The notes under the pieces were generated by a model, which had not been told where the DNA came from, did no database searches, and worked only from the letters and a program-made list of their open reading frames with translations. Positions 36,021-46,600 of a stretch of 64,000 bases of DNA are shown in pieces. Positions within the stretch are counted from its first letter, which is position 1. Each line of letters opens with the position of its first letter. A program made the translations under genes and the position numbers. This DNA comes from Perilla frutescens (taxonomy: Eukaryota > Streptophyta > Magnoliopsida > Lamiales > Lamiaceae): assembly GCA_026008535.1 (NCBI GenBank), contig BRKX01000015.1, forward strand, positions 25,751,501-25,815,500, given 5' to 3'.

Positions 36021-37450
36021 TGGCACGCTATTTATTAATAAATAATCGTACTGCAAGTGCACGGTGTTATTGCAATATATAGGTGAGCAAGAGTATCGTA
36101 TTCCACAGAGACCGTTATCAACTAGTTCTTATTCACAGGCACATAGTTAATATCTAGACACAAAGCATACAGATAAAGGGAAATAAAAATAACAAGCATA
36201 AAATAAAGACACAATAAACAAAATATTGAAATAAACAAATAATAAGAAAATACCAGGCTTTACGAAAATTGGATTTATTATATCATTTAAAAATATTTAT
36301 TGATTCTCTTAACCCGACTAATTGTCTTTAATCTATCAATAGTGGGGGATCAGTAGTCTGTTATCAGGCTACTAGTTAAGGCATATACCATAACATAGAT
36401 AGAATGAGCATGCACTTCATTGCGGTCGGTTCTTCATACATGTCATTACTCATAATCTAGCACACGAAGATCTATTCAACCCTATGTGATACTTATTCAC
36501 TTGGTCGGTCTTTCCCAGAAAACATAATTTGATTTCTATCATTCCATCATTAATTCTTCTCTTGTCAGTACTTCAAATTAATGACTAGCATGCATAAATG
36601 GCGATCCAGCATTTATACAAGATATGAAATAAATCATAAAAATCAAACCCCGAGAGATAGGAGAAAGAAAAAGTAATCAATTCATATATTAAAATTCATA
36701 AGTTCCAATCCCTAAAACCTAGCTATAGAATTAGCTAGACATAATTAAATAAATAAACACCAATAGAGTGGTAGTGTTCATGACAGAAAAGATAAAGGAC
36801 CCGATAAACAATATGTAATCCAGAGGCTTCATCTTCTCTGTAGTGTCACTTCATCTCTAACAACCTTGTCGTCTCCTCTTGAGTAGATGACAACGTCCTC
36901 TCTTCACTTGTGTTCCTCACGTATGTAGCTTGTATTGAGGCATCTTAGACTTGTTTTTCACTTGTCTCCAACATGTGTGTGTGCATCAAAATGGAGGCTT
37001 TTATATGTAGGTTAGAAATTCTGAATTGGAGTGAGAAAATCGCATCTCCGCGGATCCGTGCACATAGGTCGACCAAGTTGGCCGGATCGACCCAGAGCCC
37101 TATTTTTGCACAGGGTCGACCTAGCAAGCTGAGCCAGGTTGATCCACTTATGTTTAAAATACACTGGGCGGGGTCGACCCACCCTTGCTTCAAGTTGGGC
37201 TTCAAATTTCTTCAGGTTTTGATAACTTAATCCGATCTATTAGGCTTCAATTAAGCATTTAATTAAGCCCAAGAGCCTAATTAAATACTCCTTCAACTCT
37301 TCTTGTCCATATTCACTAATTTTGATTCAAATGTGCAATGAAATCACAACAATTACTGCAAAACTAGCAAACACAACAAAAACTCCAAATGATAACAATT
37401 CAAGTACAAAAGCTATATAAAATGTACAACTTCATATAATAAATAACATC
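36021..37450 (-). mobile_element. Gypsy-like LTR sequence in minus orientation (right end unclear)
   Basis: Near the left edge the minus strand reads ccgtgcacttgcagtacg, then an atttattaata-rich end and tgcca. This is a motif typical of the 3' end of Gypsy (Tat/Athila-type) LTRs, as is the following tgtggaatacgatactcttg. Repeated gtcgacc words lie at 37060-37190. The right edge cannot be placed and no duplication was found. Confidence 0.45.
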
Positions 37451-37584
37451 AATTCATATCCGAAAGTTGTGTAAAATACACAGTTGTTATAAAACTTAGG
37501 GTTCATCTCAACACCATTTTCTATTTTTGGGGATAATAATGCAAAATATGGAAAAAATTGACTTATGGAAATTCACCTCAATTG

Positions 37585-37760
37585 AGTGTTGCAGATGGTG
37601 GTGGCAGCAGAGCCGACACGTCGGTGACACTGGAGCTGTGTGTTATAGACGCGTCGGCGGCAGAGCTGTGTTGCTGTGTATTAGAGATGGAAACGGAGTT
37701 GTGTTGCAGTGTATTACAGATGACGACATCAGCGGAGCTATGTTTTGACGACGGTGGCGC
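37585..37760. repeat. degenerate ~50-bp repeats in the CACTA right arm
   Basis: gagctgtgtgttatagacg, gagctgtgttgctgtgtatt and gagttgtgttgcagtgtatt occur in series, with gcggagctatg after. ORFs crossing it are by-products of the repeat. Confidence 0.6.
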
Positions 37761-38203
37761 TGTGAGTTGTGGAAGACGGTGGTGAATTCATGTTATTTTG
37801 GACGGCGATGAATCTGTCTTTAGTTGAGGGCAGCTGTGATTAGGGTATCGTTGATTTTGGTGGGAAATGAGATGAATTCTCCACTTAACAAAAAAAATGA
37901 ATCTTAGTTGAAATGACGTCGTTTCAACCTATCTACACGACAACAGTCAAAGGGCACGTTGTCGCTATAGTGTTGTCTAAAGAAAATACGGAGATAGACA
38001 ACCGTTAAGGAATATCTGTTGTCTTTTCATATATAGACAACGGTTCAGTTGACCGTTTGCGGGTAGAAAAATAATAAAAAAATGTGGAGATAGACAACGG
38101 CCGAGTGCATAGCCGTTGTCTATAGTCTATATTTATAAAGACAACGGTTTTACAAAAATCCATTGTCCGTAGAGTGTTGTCTATTTCCGATTTTCTTGTA
38201 GTG

Positions 38204-38252
38204 AATCATTGAAGAAGATTTGGCTAGCCTTGAAAAACATGATGAAGGTTTG
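38204..38252 (+). pseudogene. C-terminal coding end of the hAT transposase, beyond the CACTA insertion
   Basis: Without the CACTA and one copy of aat, the frame continues from the main part into EEDLASLEKHDEG, the acidic helix typical after DWL in hAT transposases. A GT donor-like word follows (aaggtttgtt). Confidence 0.75.
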
Positions 38253-38356
38253 TTAAATATATATTTGCTTCTTTTAACTTATAAATTTAAGATTTTTATT
38301 GATATTATTTATGTTTTTATTGAAGGCTTGAAGGATGTAATGAGAAATGAGACTTA

Positions 38357-40042
38357 GGGGGTGTATTTAATTAAGATTTTGATGGATTTTGTTGGACTTT
38401 AAAATGTCCATGGATTTCTATGGATTTTATAAATCTATAGACTCCACATGGAGTCTCCCAAAACTCCACATGGAGTCTCCCAACTCCATGCAGAGTCTGA
38501 CGGATTTTGTGTATGGATTTCGGATCGATTTTGGACGATTTCAGCGGATTTGAAATCATTTTTTCCACCGCTCGATGGAACACAACGATCGGTGGGCCCG
38601 GGAAAAAATGGAACCCAGCGACCGCTGGAAGCCAGCGGCCGCTGGGAGGAAAGGCCGAGCTAACCCGGCGATCGCTGGACCGAGTGGCCGCTGGAGCCGC
38701 GGTCCGAACACACCCAGCGACCGTCGGGAATTCAACTTTATAATTTCGGATCTCATGTGTTAGCATTCGAACATGCAAGCCAGCTTCTTTCTGCTTCTTT
38801 ATAATTCCAACTTCCCTATCAAGATCCCATGTCTTCTTCTTGAGCAAAATTTCTCTCACCTTTACTTTAAGCAGCAACGGGATGAGCGTAAATAGAGTTA
38901 TAGCCGTGGCAAATGAAACCAAGGCAATAAGGCACTTGAAAATGGTCAGAAAGAGCATGAGCTGAAAAGTATGAGGTCCATAAGTCCATCCATTCAACAA
39001 ATGAGTCATCCCACAGAGCACAATGAACGCGATAAACTGAATAAGTACCCATTTAAATGGAATGTTGGAACAACTAACAAAGTAAAGAAGCTCAATAGGG
39101 ATGGAGAAGTAGGCCACTGCAATCAAGAAATCACTGACTTTTTGGCACTCCAAAATATTCTCAATGCTCCAAAACCCCTCTTCATCACAGTTACAACGAA
39201 ACTCATTATCTGCAGCCGAAATGGAAATAACCAACGAGAATAACAACATCATCAACAACAACAACAACCCAGATGACTATGTCTTTGACATTGCATCCCA
39301 CAATAGATTCTTCAGTCCATTTGTTCTTGTTGATTATTTATCTCTTTCAGCCTCCTAAGGTAGCTAATACAGATTTTTTTTTTTAAAAAGGACCACTCCT
39401 ATCACAATCCCACAACAAAACCGCAGGCATTCATTTTTTGTTTGAAAATGTTCCATACATTAGCCAAAACCTAAAACATCAGAATATTAAAATACAAGAT
39501 CACATATAATATTCAACCATTCTTTAGATATAGAAAAAAATAAACTAATCGCAGACAAAAAAAGATCTGACCAGCCAACCAACCAATAACTTACAAAAGA
39601 ACGATTGTAATATTCAATTTATACCTTTCACACCTGTACTTGAACTAATCACATACAGAAATTTCAAGCGACCGCTGGAGTGCCATCATCGGCAAAGCCA
39701 ACAGCTGCTGGGGTCGGGTGACGGCTGAGGTGCCCGATTTCAATTCATCACCGACCACTGGGACACAGCGCTCGCCGGGTTTTTCAAATCCATCGAAATC
39801 TCGTGTCCAGAGGTCGGATTTCATCCTTTGTAATTTTCACGTCATTTCCTGGTGAAATCCAATGAAGTCAATGACTTTTTAAAGTCCATGGATTTTTGAA
39901 TACATCCGGATTTTAAAAGACTTTTAAAAGTCTGGATTGAATACACCAGGATTTTAAAGGACTTTTAAAAGTCTGAATTGAATACACCCAGATTTTAAAA
40001 GTCCTTTAAAATTCAATGAATTCCCAATCCAATACACCCCCC
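38357..40042 (-). mobile_element. PIF/Harbinger-type non-autonomous element carrying an ethylene-receptor fragment
   Basis: The left end gggggtgtatttaat and the reverse complement of the right end (ggggggtgtattggattggg) form the inverted termini. The flanks are tta at 38354-38356 and tta at 40043-40045, the PIF/Harbinger-type 3-bp duplication (ctta on both sides if one C is excluded). Inside both arms are short repeats: aaagtccatggattt on the left and right, and GC-rich cgaccgctgg words at 38560-38730 and 39665-39780. There is no transposase. The interior, ~38746-39360, is the captured gene fragment. Length is ~1.69 kb. Confidence 0.85.
38371..39252 (-). pseudogene. captured 5' fragment of an ETR2/EIN4-type ethylene receptor, fused to transposon sequence
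   Basis: An ATG at 39252 (residue 1) gives a 293-residue ORF; a longer reading to 39267 starts at TTG. Residues ~1-15 form a signal peptide, a subfamily-2 receptor trait. Then come CNC (Cys20, Cys22), the dimer disulfide positions; VSDFLIAVAYFSIPIELLYF; the copper-ligand region FIVLCGMTHLL with Cys80 and His84; and a third hydrophobic segment before LIPLLLKVKVREILLKKK and HVRMLTHEIR. Receptor similarity ends near residue 169 (38745), at the start of the GAF region. The last ~124 residues come from transposon DNA rich in Arg and Pro. GAF, kinase and receiver domains are absent. About 110 bp of upstream (5'-UTR-like) sequence was also taken. The receptor part has no stop and no frameshift. It is likely a gene-capture product; expression is unknown. 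Confidence 0.9.
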
Positions 40043-40885
40043 TTAATTGATCAGTTGATATGGATTAGATCTTGATGACTTTGGTGTTTGTTGTTTGGAT
40101 ATTGGAGGCTTGATGTTTTTTAAGGGATGTAATTTTGAATACTTGGAAGACTTGAAGTCTTCAGTCTTTGAATTGATGTTTCAGACTTCTAGTAGTACTT
40201 TACTTTCATATTGGAGTTTGGATTCTGTTAATGTTTGGGCTGTGGAATTGCCGAATTGGAGACTAGGGCTGTAAACGAATCGAATCGAGTCGAATATCTT
40301 GAAGTTTGAATTCGGATTCGTTTATTTATATTAGGATCGAGTTCGAATTCGAATTCGACTCGAGCTTTGATTTCCTGTTCGAATTCGATTCGATTAAAAA
40401 AAATTGTTCGAGTTCGATTCGAGTTCAGCTCGAGATCGACTCGATAAAGAGTTCGATTCGAGTTCGGCTCGAAATTGACTCGATAAAGAGTTCGAGTAAA
40501 GTTCGATAAAAAATTCGATAAAAGTTCGACAAACAGTTTGCTAAAAGCTCGAGAGTTTGTTACACAAATAGTTCGATAAAAGTTCACAATAAGTTCGGTA
40601 AAAGTTTGATAATTAATAGTTCAAAAGAAGAGTACGAGTTGCATTCCACCAAAATTGATCTATGTTCTTCATTTCCAAGCACCCTACAAAAGTTAATCAA
40701 AATATCCAAATTAGAGGAAAATGTGACTTAAAATAACGTAATTAATATAAATAAACATTTACCCATGATCTCGATAGTCGATAACATCCTAAGTAACATT
40801 AACCTCCTTGATGTCGCTCTCTTTACCCTTTAAAATAAAAACACATAAATACAAAATTTTATAAATAATAAAAAAATGTAAAAAG

Positions 40886-41589
40886 ATATATATTAATATA
40901 CAAATTAGTTAATTTAATCACAAGTCAAACTCAATCTTGGTAAATATAATTTATTTATTTATGATAATCTTAATTTTTGTAAAGTTTGTATATTCCATTA
41001 TTCTTGGTTGAATTATAGTAATTCACGAATCAATAACTAATAAACTAGTAATAACTAATAAGTAGTAAACATATTAACAGAGTTAATAAAGTTAATATTG
41101 GTATGTTGTTTAATTTTCTTTGACTAACAACTATATCATAGTTACAAACTATCATTTATTTAGTTTTATCAATTATCAAGTGATATTAGATTAGATGTGT
41201 GTGTGTATATATAATGTGTTGAGAATATATATTTATATTATGTTTTGTACTTTGATTTATATAATTTTGTTATTGAGAATATATATTAATATACAAATTA
41301 GTTAATTTAATCATAAGTCAAACTCAATCTTGGTAAATATAATTTATTTATTTATGATAATCTTAATTTTTGTAAAGTTTGTATATTCCATTATTCTTGG
41401 TCGAATTATAGTAATTCACGAATCAATAACTAATAAACTAGTAATAACTAATAAGTAGTAAACATATTAACAAAGTTAATAAAGTTAATATTGGTATGTT
41501 GTTTAATTTTCTTTGACTAACAACTATATCATAGTTACAAACTATTATTTATTTAGTTTTATCAATTATCAAGTGATATTAGATTAGAT

Positions 41590-41633
<44 letters not shown>

Positions 41634-41740
41634 ATACTGTGTTGAGAATATATATTAATATATATTTATATTATGCTTTGTACTTTGATTTATATAATTT
41701 TTTGTTGAGATTATATATTGATATTCAAATTAGTAAATTT
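40886..41740. repeat. 393-bp tandem duplication with partial third copy
   Basis: caaattagttaatttaatca at 40901 recurs at 41294. The two ~393-bp copies are nearly identical apart from an expanded (TG)n tract in copy 2 (41589-41629). A third copy starts at ~41708 and fades out. Confidence 0.9.
41589..41629. repeat. (TG)n microsatellite
   Basis: About 20 TG units; copy 1 of the tandem repeat has only five at the same place. Confidence 0.9.
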
Positions 41741-41804
41741 TTTCATAAAAAAAATGTATATTGATCGAGTTTATAAAAAAAAAAAGATTTTAAATTTATA
41801 AAAT

Positions 41805-41890
41805 TGTGATCTAGCCTAGTGGTTAAGGGTGATGTTAGTTATTTTTGTATTTATTTTGATCAGGGTTCCATCCTTGATGACAACAAAAAA
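41805..41890 (+). mobile_element. possible tRNA-derived SINE fragment
   Basis: tagcctagtggttaaggg resembles a pol III A box, and ggttccatcc, ~50 bp on, a B box. It is followed by an A-rich tail (acaacaaaaaa). No clear target duplication was found. Confidence 0.35.
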
Positions 41891-42729
41891 TCAATATTTT
41901 TAGCTTTTTTTAATACAAGCTCGATTAGGGTTCGATTATAGGTTCGCGAATTGATTCGTGATCATGTTCGCGAACATGTTCGTGATTCGGATCGATTAAG
42001 GGTTCGTGAACATATTCGTTAATAGAAGTTCGTGAGCATGTTCGTGAATGGACTCGATTATAGACGAATTCAAACTATTCGTGAACATAGCGAGCCGAAT
42101 ACCCTTAGGTTCGAGTTCGGCTCGTTTATTTTGTCGAGCTCGAAAAAAAATTCGAGTTCAATTCGTTTATTAAATAATCGAGTTTCGATCGACCTTTTTT
42201 CGAATCGATTGCCGAGTGTATCACGAACTATTTGGTTCATTTAGAGTCCTATTGGAGACTTCTTTGCCACTTTGGTATTTGGTAAATTCACTAATTTGGT
42301 ACTTTGGTTTGGATAATTAATTTGCCGATTTGGACCTGTTGCATCTTTGATATTTTTTTAATTTTATAATTTATATTTGTTCATTTGTTGGTCTATTCAT
42401 AATTTTTGGAGTCAATCAATCAATATTTTGTCATTTTTATATATTGATGTATGGTATAGAGTATAGACTAAGTGTGAAATATTAATAAATTATGTTTGGG
42501 CTCATTTTTTAATTCTGGGCCGAAAGTTTTGGGCTAAATAGTTTGTGCTCAATTTTTTTTAATTCTTGGCCTAAAATTATGGCCCAATAACTCACAGTCA
42601 CCGATCGAAACGGACAGTTCGGATTTCGGTTCAGTCATCAGTGTAATTCGGTCGGTGATCAGTGAACAGCCCATCTGTAGTTCGATGATTTCGGTGGTTA
42701 GGTGTTCGGTCGGTTCGGGCTCAGCCCTA

Positions 42730-43684
42730 GTTATCAATTCTAATTAAAGTTTTCTAATATTGTTATCGAAAAAAATATTCTAAAAAATAATTATAAATCT
42801 AATTTAATTTAATAAATCATAATTGAATTGATTGAATGAAATAAATCTTGATTGTATGTGATAAACCCTAAATAAATATAACAAATCATAAGAATAATAT
42901 ATATGTACTACGTTGGGATTATAATTTTACTTTGCCAGCACTATAAATACACTATGTTAGCATATATCAATACTCTATCAACAAACGTTATAAACCATAA
43001 TTAGATGGAATAAATCCTAATAATCAATTAGGAACTAAAAAGAGAAAATTAAATTCAAAAAAATAATTATTAATCATAATTAGATGGAACAAATCATAAT
43101 TGAGATGAAATAAACCATAATTGAGATTGAATAAACCCTAATAAATTTGTACTATGCTAGCATTATGATAATTCTTAGTTATCACAATGAATACATTATG
43201 TTAGCACCTAATAAATTTGTATTACGCTAGCATTATGATAATTCTTCGTTAGCATAGTCAATACATTATGCTAATTCGTTAGCGTAGTGAATACATTATG
43301 TTAGCATATGATAAATGTTTTGCTAGCATACGTAATCATAATGTTTACAAAACATTATTATAAGTTAACGAAAACATATACAGCATGGACATATGTAAAA
43401 AAATATCATTTGTATTTTTCATCCATATTTTTTTCATCTAATCATGGCCTTCCGACATCTTAAATGAAAGAGTACGAAGAGAACTTTAATTTGATATATT
43501 TTTTTTGCGTGTATTGAATTAAAAACAAGCAAGTTATGGTCGCTTAAAGTTTTTAAGAAAATTGTGACCATCTTTTCCATTAAAGCTCAACTATTAAATT
43601 ATTAGATGATTAAATTGGATGGTGGAGATGTGGTCCTAGTTCTTACACTAAGAAAAAAAAATCTTATTTGATCTGTTCTCTCTC
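42730..43684. other. right half of the Mutator-like relic
   Basis: No gene. It includes a ~70-bp tandem repeat (43141-43330) and ends in the inverted gagatgtggtcctagttctt arm. Confidence 0.5.
43141..43330. repeat. ~70-bp tandem repeat
   Basis: ataaatttgtactatgctag at 43141 recurs as ataaatttgtattacgctag at 43211. Shorter gttagcatag and gaatacattatgttagca words repeat after that. Confidence 0.75.
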
Positions 43685-43699
43685 TATATATATAATTTC

Positions 43700-46600
43700 T
43701 CTCTCTATATATAATTTCTTCCATTGAGGGATCATATTTGAATATTGGATATTCTCGTAAAGGCAGTTCCTGTGTTGAATACAACGTCAAGTCTGGCATG
43801 TATAGGTGTAATGTTAGTTCAAATGGGGAAAAGATATAAAGCTTATCAGAATAAAAGTCATAGGCTTTTTTGGTGTTTCTTCACTACTTTTTTTACTTCA
43901 TTTTTTAGTGCGATATATATATCATCTTATGGTGGGATTGATGTGCGTGTGCGTATGAGCACAAGCAAAGATAAGGTATATATGCATATATAAATTAATA
44001 AGTACTCTATATCTTGTTGCCTACGTATGTTGTGATTCTGGAGAATTAAATACACGTACACACTAATGTTTTAAATAGTATATATACATATAACATATAT
44101 ACATTTTCTAGTATATATTATATATATAATTAAATTTGATTATGAAGCATGACCTTCAAATGCTAAGGGATATCCCCGAGGCATAATAGAAAAGTCCATC
44201 GTTCTTTGTTCTTAAATTTAATTCACGTGAATTTTGAATCGAGTCGAGGTGATTATCGTGTTTATGAGTCCCAATCCGAATCCCCACTGCTTTTCCATCC
44301 CCTAACTCAATAATAACTAAAAAAAAATAGAGCCGTTATATAATAGTTCAAAATTGAAGTACACAATGAGAATTAGTGGTCCACTTCCACTTAGTCTGCA
44401 GGGATGGGTCTTACCCATTTGGGAACAAAAGATCTTCATAAAAAACAATTTTATTTTAGGATTTTCATTCGTTTCCGATCAATCAAACTAATAACTATTA
44501 TCTTTATGTATATTTATTTACTGATTTTTTTGCCTTTTTCAAATTGACACTGTGAAAAGGGAACAAGAGGGAAACCAGATGGGACTCGTGAGAAGATAAT
44601 AGCCATTGAACCTAACCTTTAAACCCATGGTGTATAAGAAAAGATAGCAACCAAACATGTTATATACATCCAAACGAGATTACAATTGGGCACGGATACA
44701 TAGGGTACTGGCAAAATTACGGGATGATAACACGTGTCCGAGTCCCCCTTTCGTCGGTATGATTAATTGAGTGATTCATCCTAACTAGTAGAATCCTAAC
44801 TATTTTTTTTTATTTTTTTTATGTCGAGGATAATCCTTAGAATCTTAACTCTTTTTTTTTTTTATGTTGAAAGTAACCTGCATCTACTATCAAAATGTGC
44901 ATTGTGTAACCTCGCCCATGTATAATTGTGTGCAAACCACACAGAAAAGGTAAACCACATTTGAAAAATCAGGTGACAAACTCACATTTAATGGTGTTGG
45001 TGGTACCTTTAGCTTCAAGATAACATCACTCCATCACTTGGCCAACCCCAAAAGGGCTAGTAGAATCCCAACTGGTCATCTATTGTAGATGTTTTTATTT
45101 TTTCTTTACATTCTTACACAATTGTATGAACGTATAGACTCATCAATATGATAATTAATACCCACTATATGTGTCATACACAAAGATGTTATGTTTGAAT
45201 GTGGTAATATTTAGAAGATTTTAACATCTTATATGCACTATAAACAATATATACATGGGATGGACCAAATTAAATTGCATGTGGGCTAAGTGATTGATAA
45301 TTTAATTTATATGGACCACAAAAGTTTAGGATGGTTAAATATATCTAGTCATGTTTTGCGATGTTTGTGATCATATTTATAATTCTGTCTCATCATGAGG
45401 CCAAACTCAAATAAACAGACGGAACCAAATGATTGATAAGATAGGATTGATTTGTATATATACACATATCCAGAGCTCTATATGCTTGTATGTTTCCTAA
45501 ATTGTTGGTGTTCCTCTACTTACACTAGGTCGTTAGCTAGCTAGCTAGCTCCACATTTAGTTATTTACCTAAACTCCGGTCAACATGTAAATATGTCATT
45601 TTATTACGATTCAAAGATATTTTCCATATATATGATGTATATATATATAGCTAGTATGGCTATGATGGATGTAAAAATTGAAGAGGAAGAAGACATTTTG
45701 TTAAGAGAATATAAATTAAGTTTCACATTAAAACATTAATCTATAAGGCAATCTAGCTCGAACAGTCTGCAGTATACTACAATATCTCTATCACTAAAAT
45801 ACCACAGAATCTATTATCCATATCTAATAATCTGCACTATAATTCTATACCAAAGGAGAATATTCTATAATATTTCATTTATAATTATTTTTTTTATAAT
45901 TGCTAGCATATAATATATATACAATTTCATTTAGTGGGATATCTATCAATCTAAAATTAAATTCAACATTTCATAATAATTATTGAAACATATTTATTTG
46001 AATTAATATAAAATAAAAACTATGATTCATTTAAATATTGCAAAACAAATATAAAGTTACATAATATTATATGCATATTTTTATGTTTTTATTTCATGTA
46101 ATTTTATCTAATTTAACTTTGTGTTTCAACATTTGCATTTAATTAAATTTATCATATGTAACAAACTTTAATAATAATTTACTACATATTATTTAAAATA
46201 CAAAATAAATTACAAAATACTAATACATAAACAACTTTAAAAAACTAAAAAAATAAATAAAAACTTATACCGTTGAAAAGAGAGGAAAGCCAAAAATGAC
46301 GTCCCTCTCTCCCCAGTCTCCTCCATTTTACTGGTAAAGAATACCGCTGTTGCTGGAGCCCTTTTTGGACGTCAAAATTGCGATTGGCGTTTTCAGCTAA
46401 GAATATTATTTCTATAAATTTGAAGTGCGTATATTTTTATTATTTTTAAGTTTGGATGAACTCCATCCATGAGGATCCTACTCCCATTTCTAGAGTCTAG
46501 TAGAGGAGCTAAATCGCAACATATGACTAAGTAGGTGGATGTCAGGAACTTATATGCACATGTACTATATTAACCACAAGAAATTCAATCAAAACTGTTA

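Larger units (their letters stand above)
30882..38203 (-). mobile_element. CACTA (En/Spm) transposon, 7.3 kb, internally deleted
   Basis: The left end CACTACAAGAAAATCG (30882) matches the reverse complement of the right end, CACTACAAGAAAATCGG (38203 leftwards). The 3-bp duplication aat lies at 30879-30881 and 38204-38206. Subterminal regions carry many tagacaacgg-type words in both orientations, the expected transposase-binding array. Coding relics on the minus strand are a transposase-associated domain and a C48/Ulp1-like peptidase; the central transposase is missing. It also contains a solo LTR (33410-35119) and Gypsy-like LTR sequence (~36021-37450). Confidence 0.93.
40264..42251. mobile_element. 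non-autonomous hAT element, 2.0 kb
   Basis: The left end tagggctgtaaacgaatcg and the reverse complement of the right end (taggactctaaatgaacca) match at about 17 of 22 positions. The perfect 8-bp duplication ttggagac lies at 40256-40263 and 42252-42259. Subterminal arrays of gttcgagttcg and ttcgataaa words are in inverse orientation. There is no transposase. ORFs such as 40228-40587 come from these arrays. A 393-bp tandem duplication and a SINE-like sequence lie within. Confidence 0.93.
25757..42729 (+). mobile_element. hAT transposon with decayed transposase, host to four nested elements
   Basis: The left end tagggctgagcatagagg matches the reverse complement of the right end (TAGGGCTGAGCCCGAACC) over the first 11 bases and then loosely. 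The flanks are gttatcgt (25749-25756) and gttatcaa (42730-42737), an 8-bp duplication with 6 of 8 bases kept. The subterminal regions share cggttcggt-like words in inverse orientation. The transposase lies on the plus strand. About 11 kb of the span is later insertions: the CACTA, the PIF/Harbinger element and the small hAT; a Copia remnant is also present. Confidence 0.8.
25509..43684. mobile_element. old long-TIR DNA transposon relic (Mutator-like), split by a 17-kb hAT
   Basis: The left arm reads ggagacgggttaggtg at 25509 and gggaactaggaccacatctc at ~25540-25559. The right arm is the inverted counterpart: gagatgtggtcctagttctt at ~43625-43644, with similarity continuing for roughly 70 bp to ~43684. 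Both ends abut tatatata sequence, so a 9-bp duplication is possible but cannot be proved. Once the hAT (25757-42729) is removed only ~1.2 kb remains, with no transposase. Its interior has short repeats with atgctaacgaag and gcattatgataattctt. Confidence 0.5.

Noticed and set aside
38371..39267. A functional ethylene receptor gene
   Set aside because: GAF, kinase and receiver domains are absent and the fragment lies inside a transposon with matching ends and duplication.
40228..40587. 119-residue minus ORF with repeated Asn-Arg-Thr segments
   Set aside because: Comes from the gttcgagttcg subterminal array of the small hAT.
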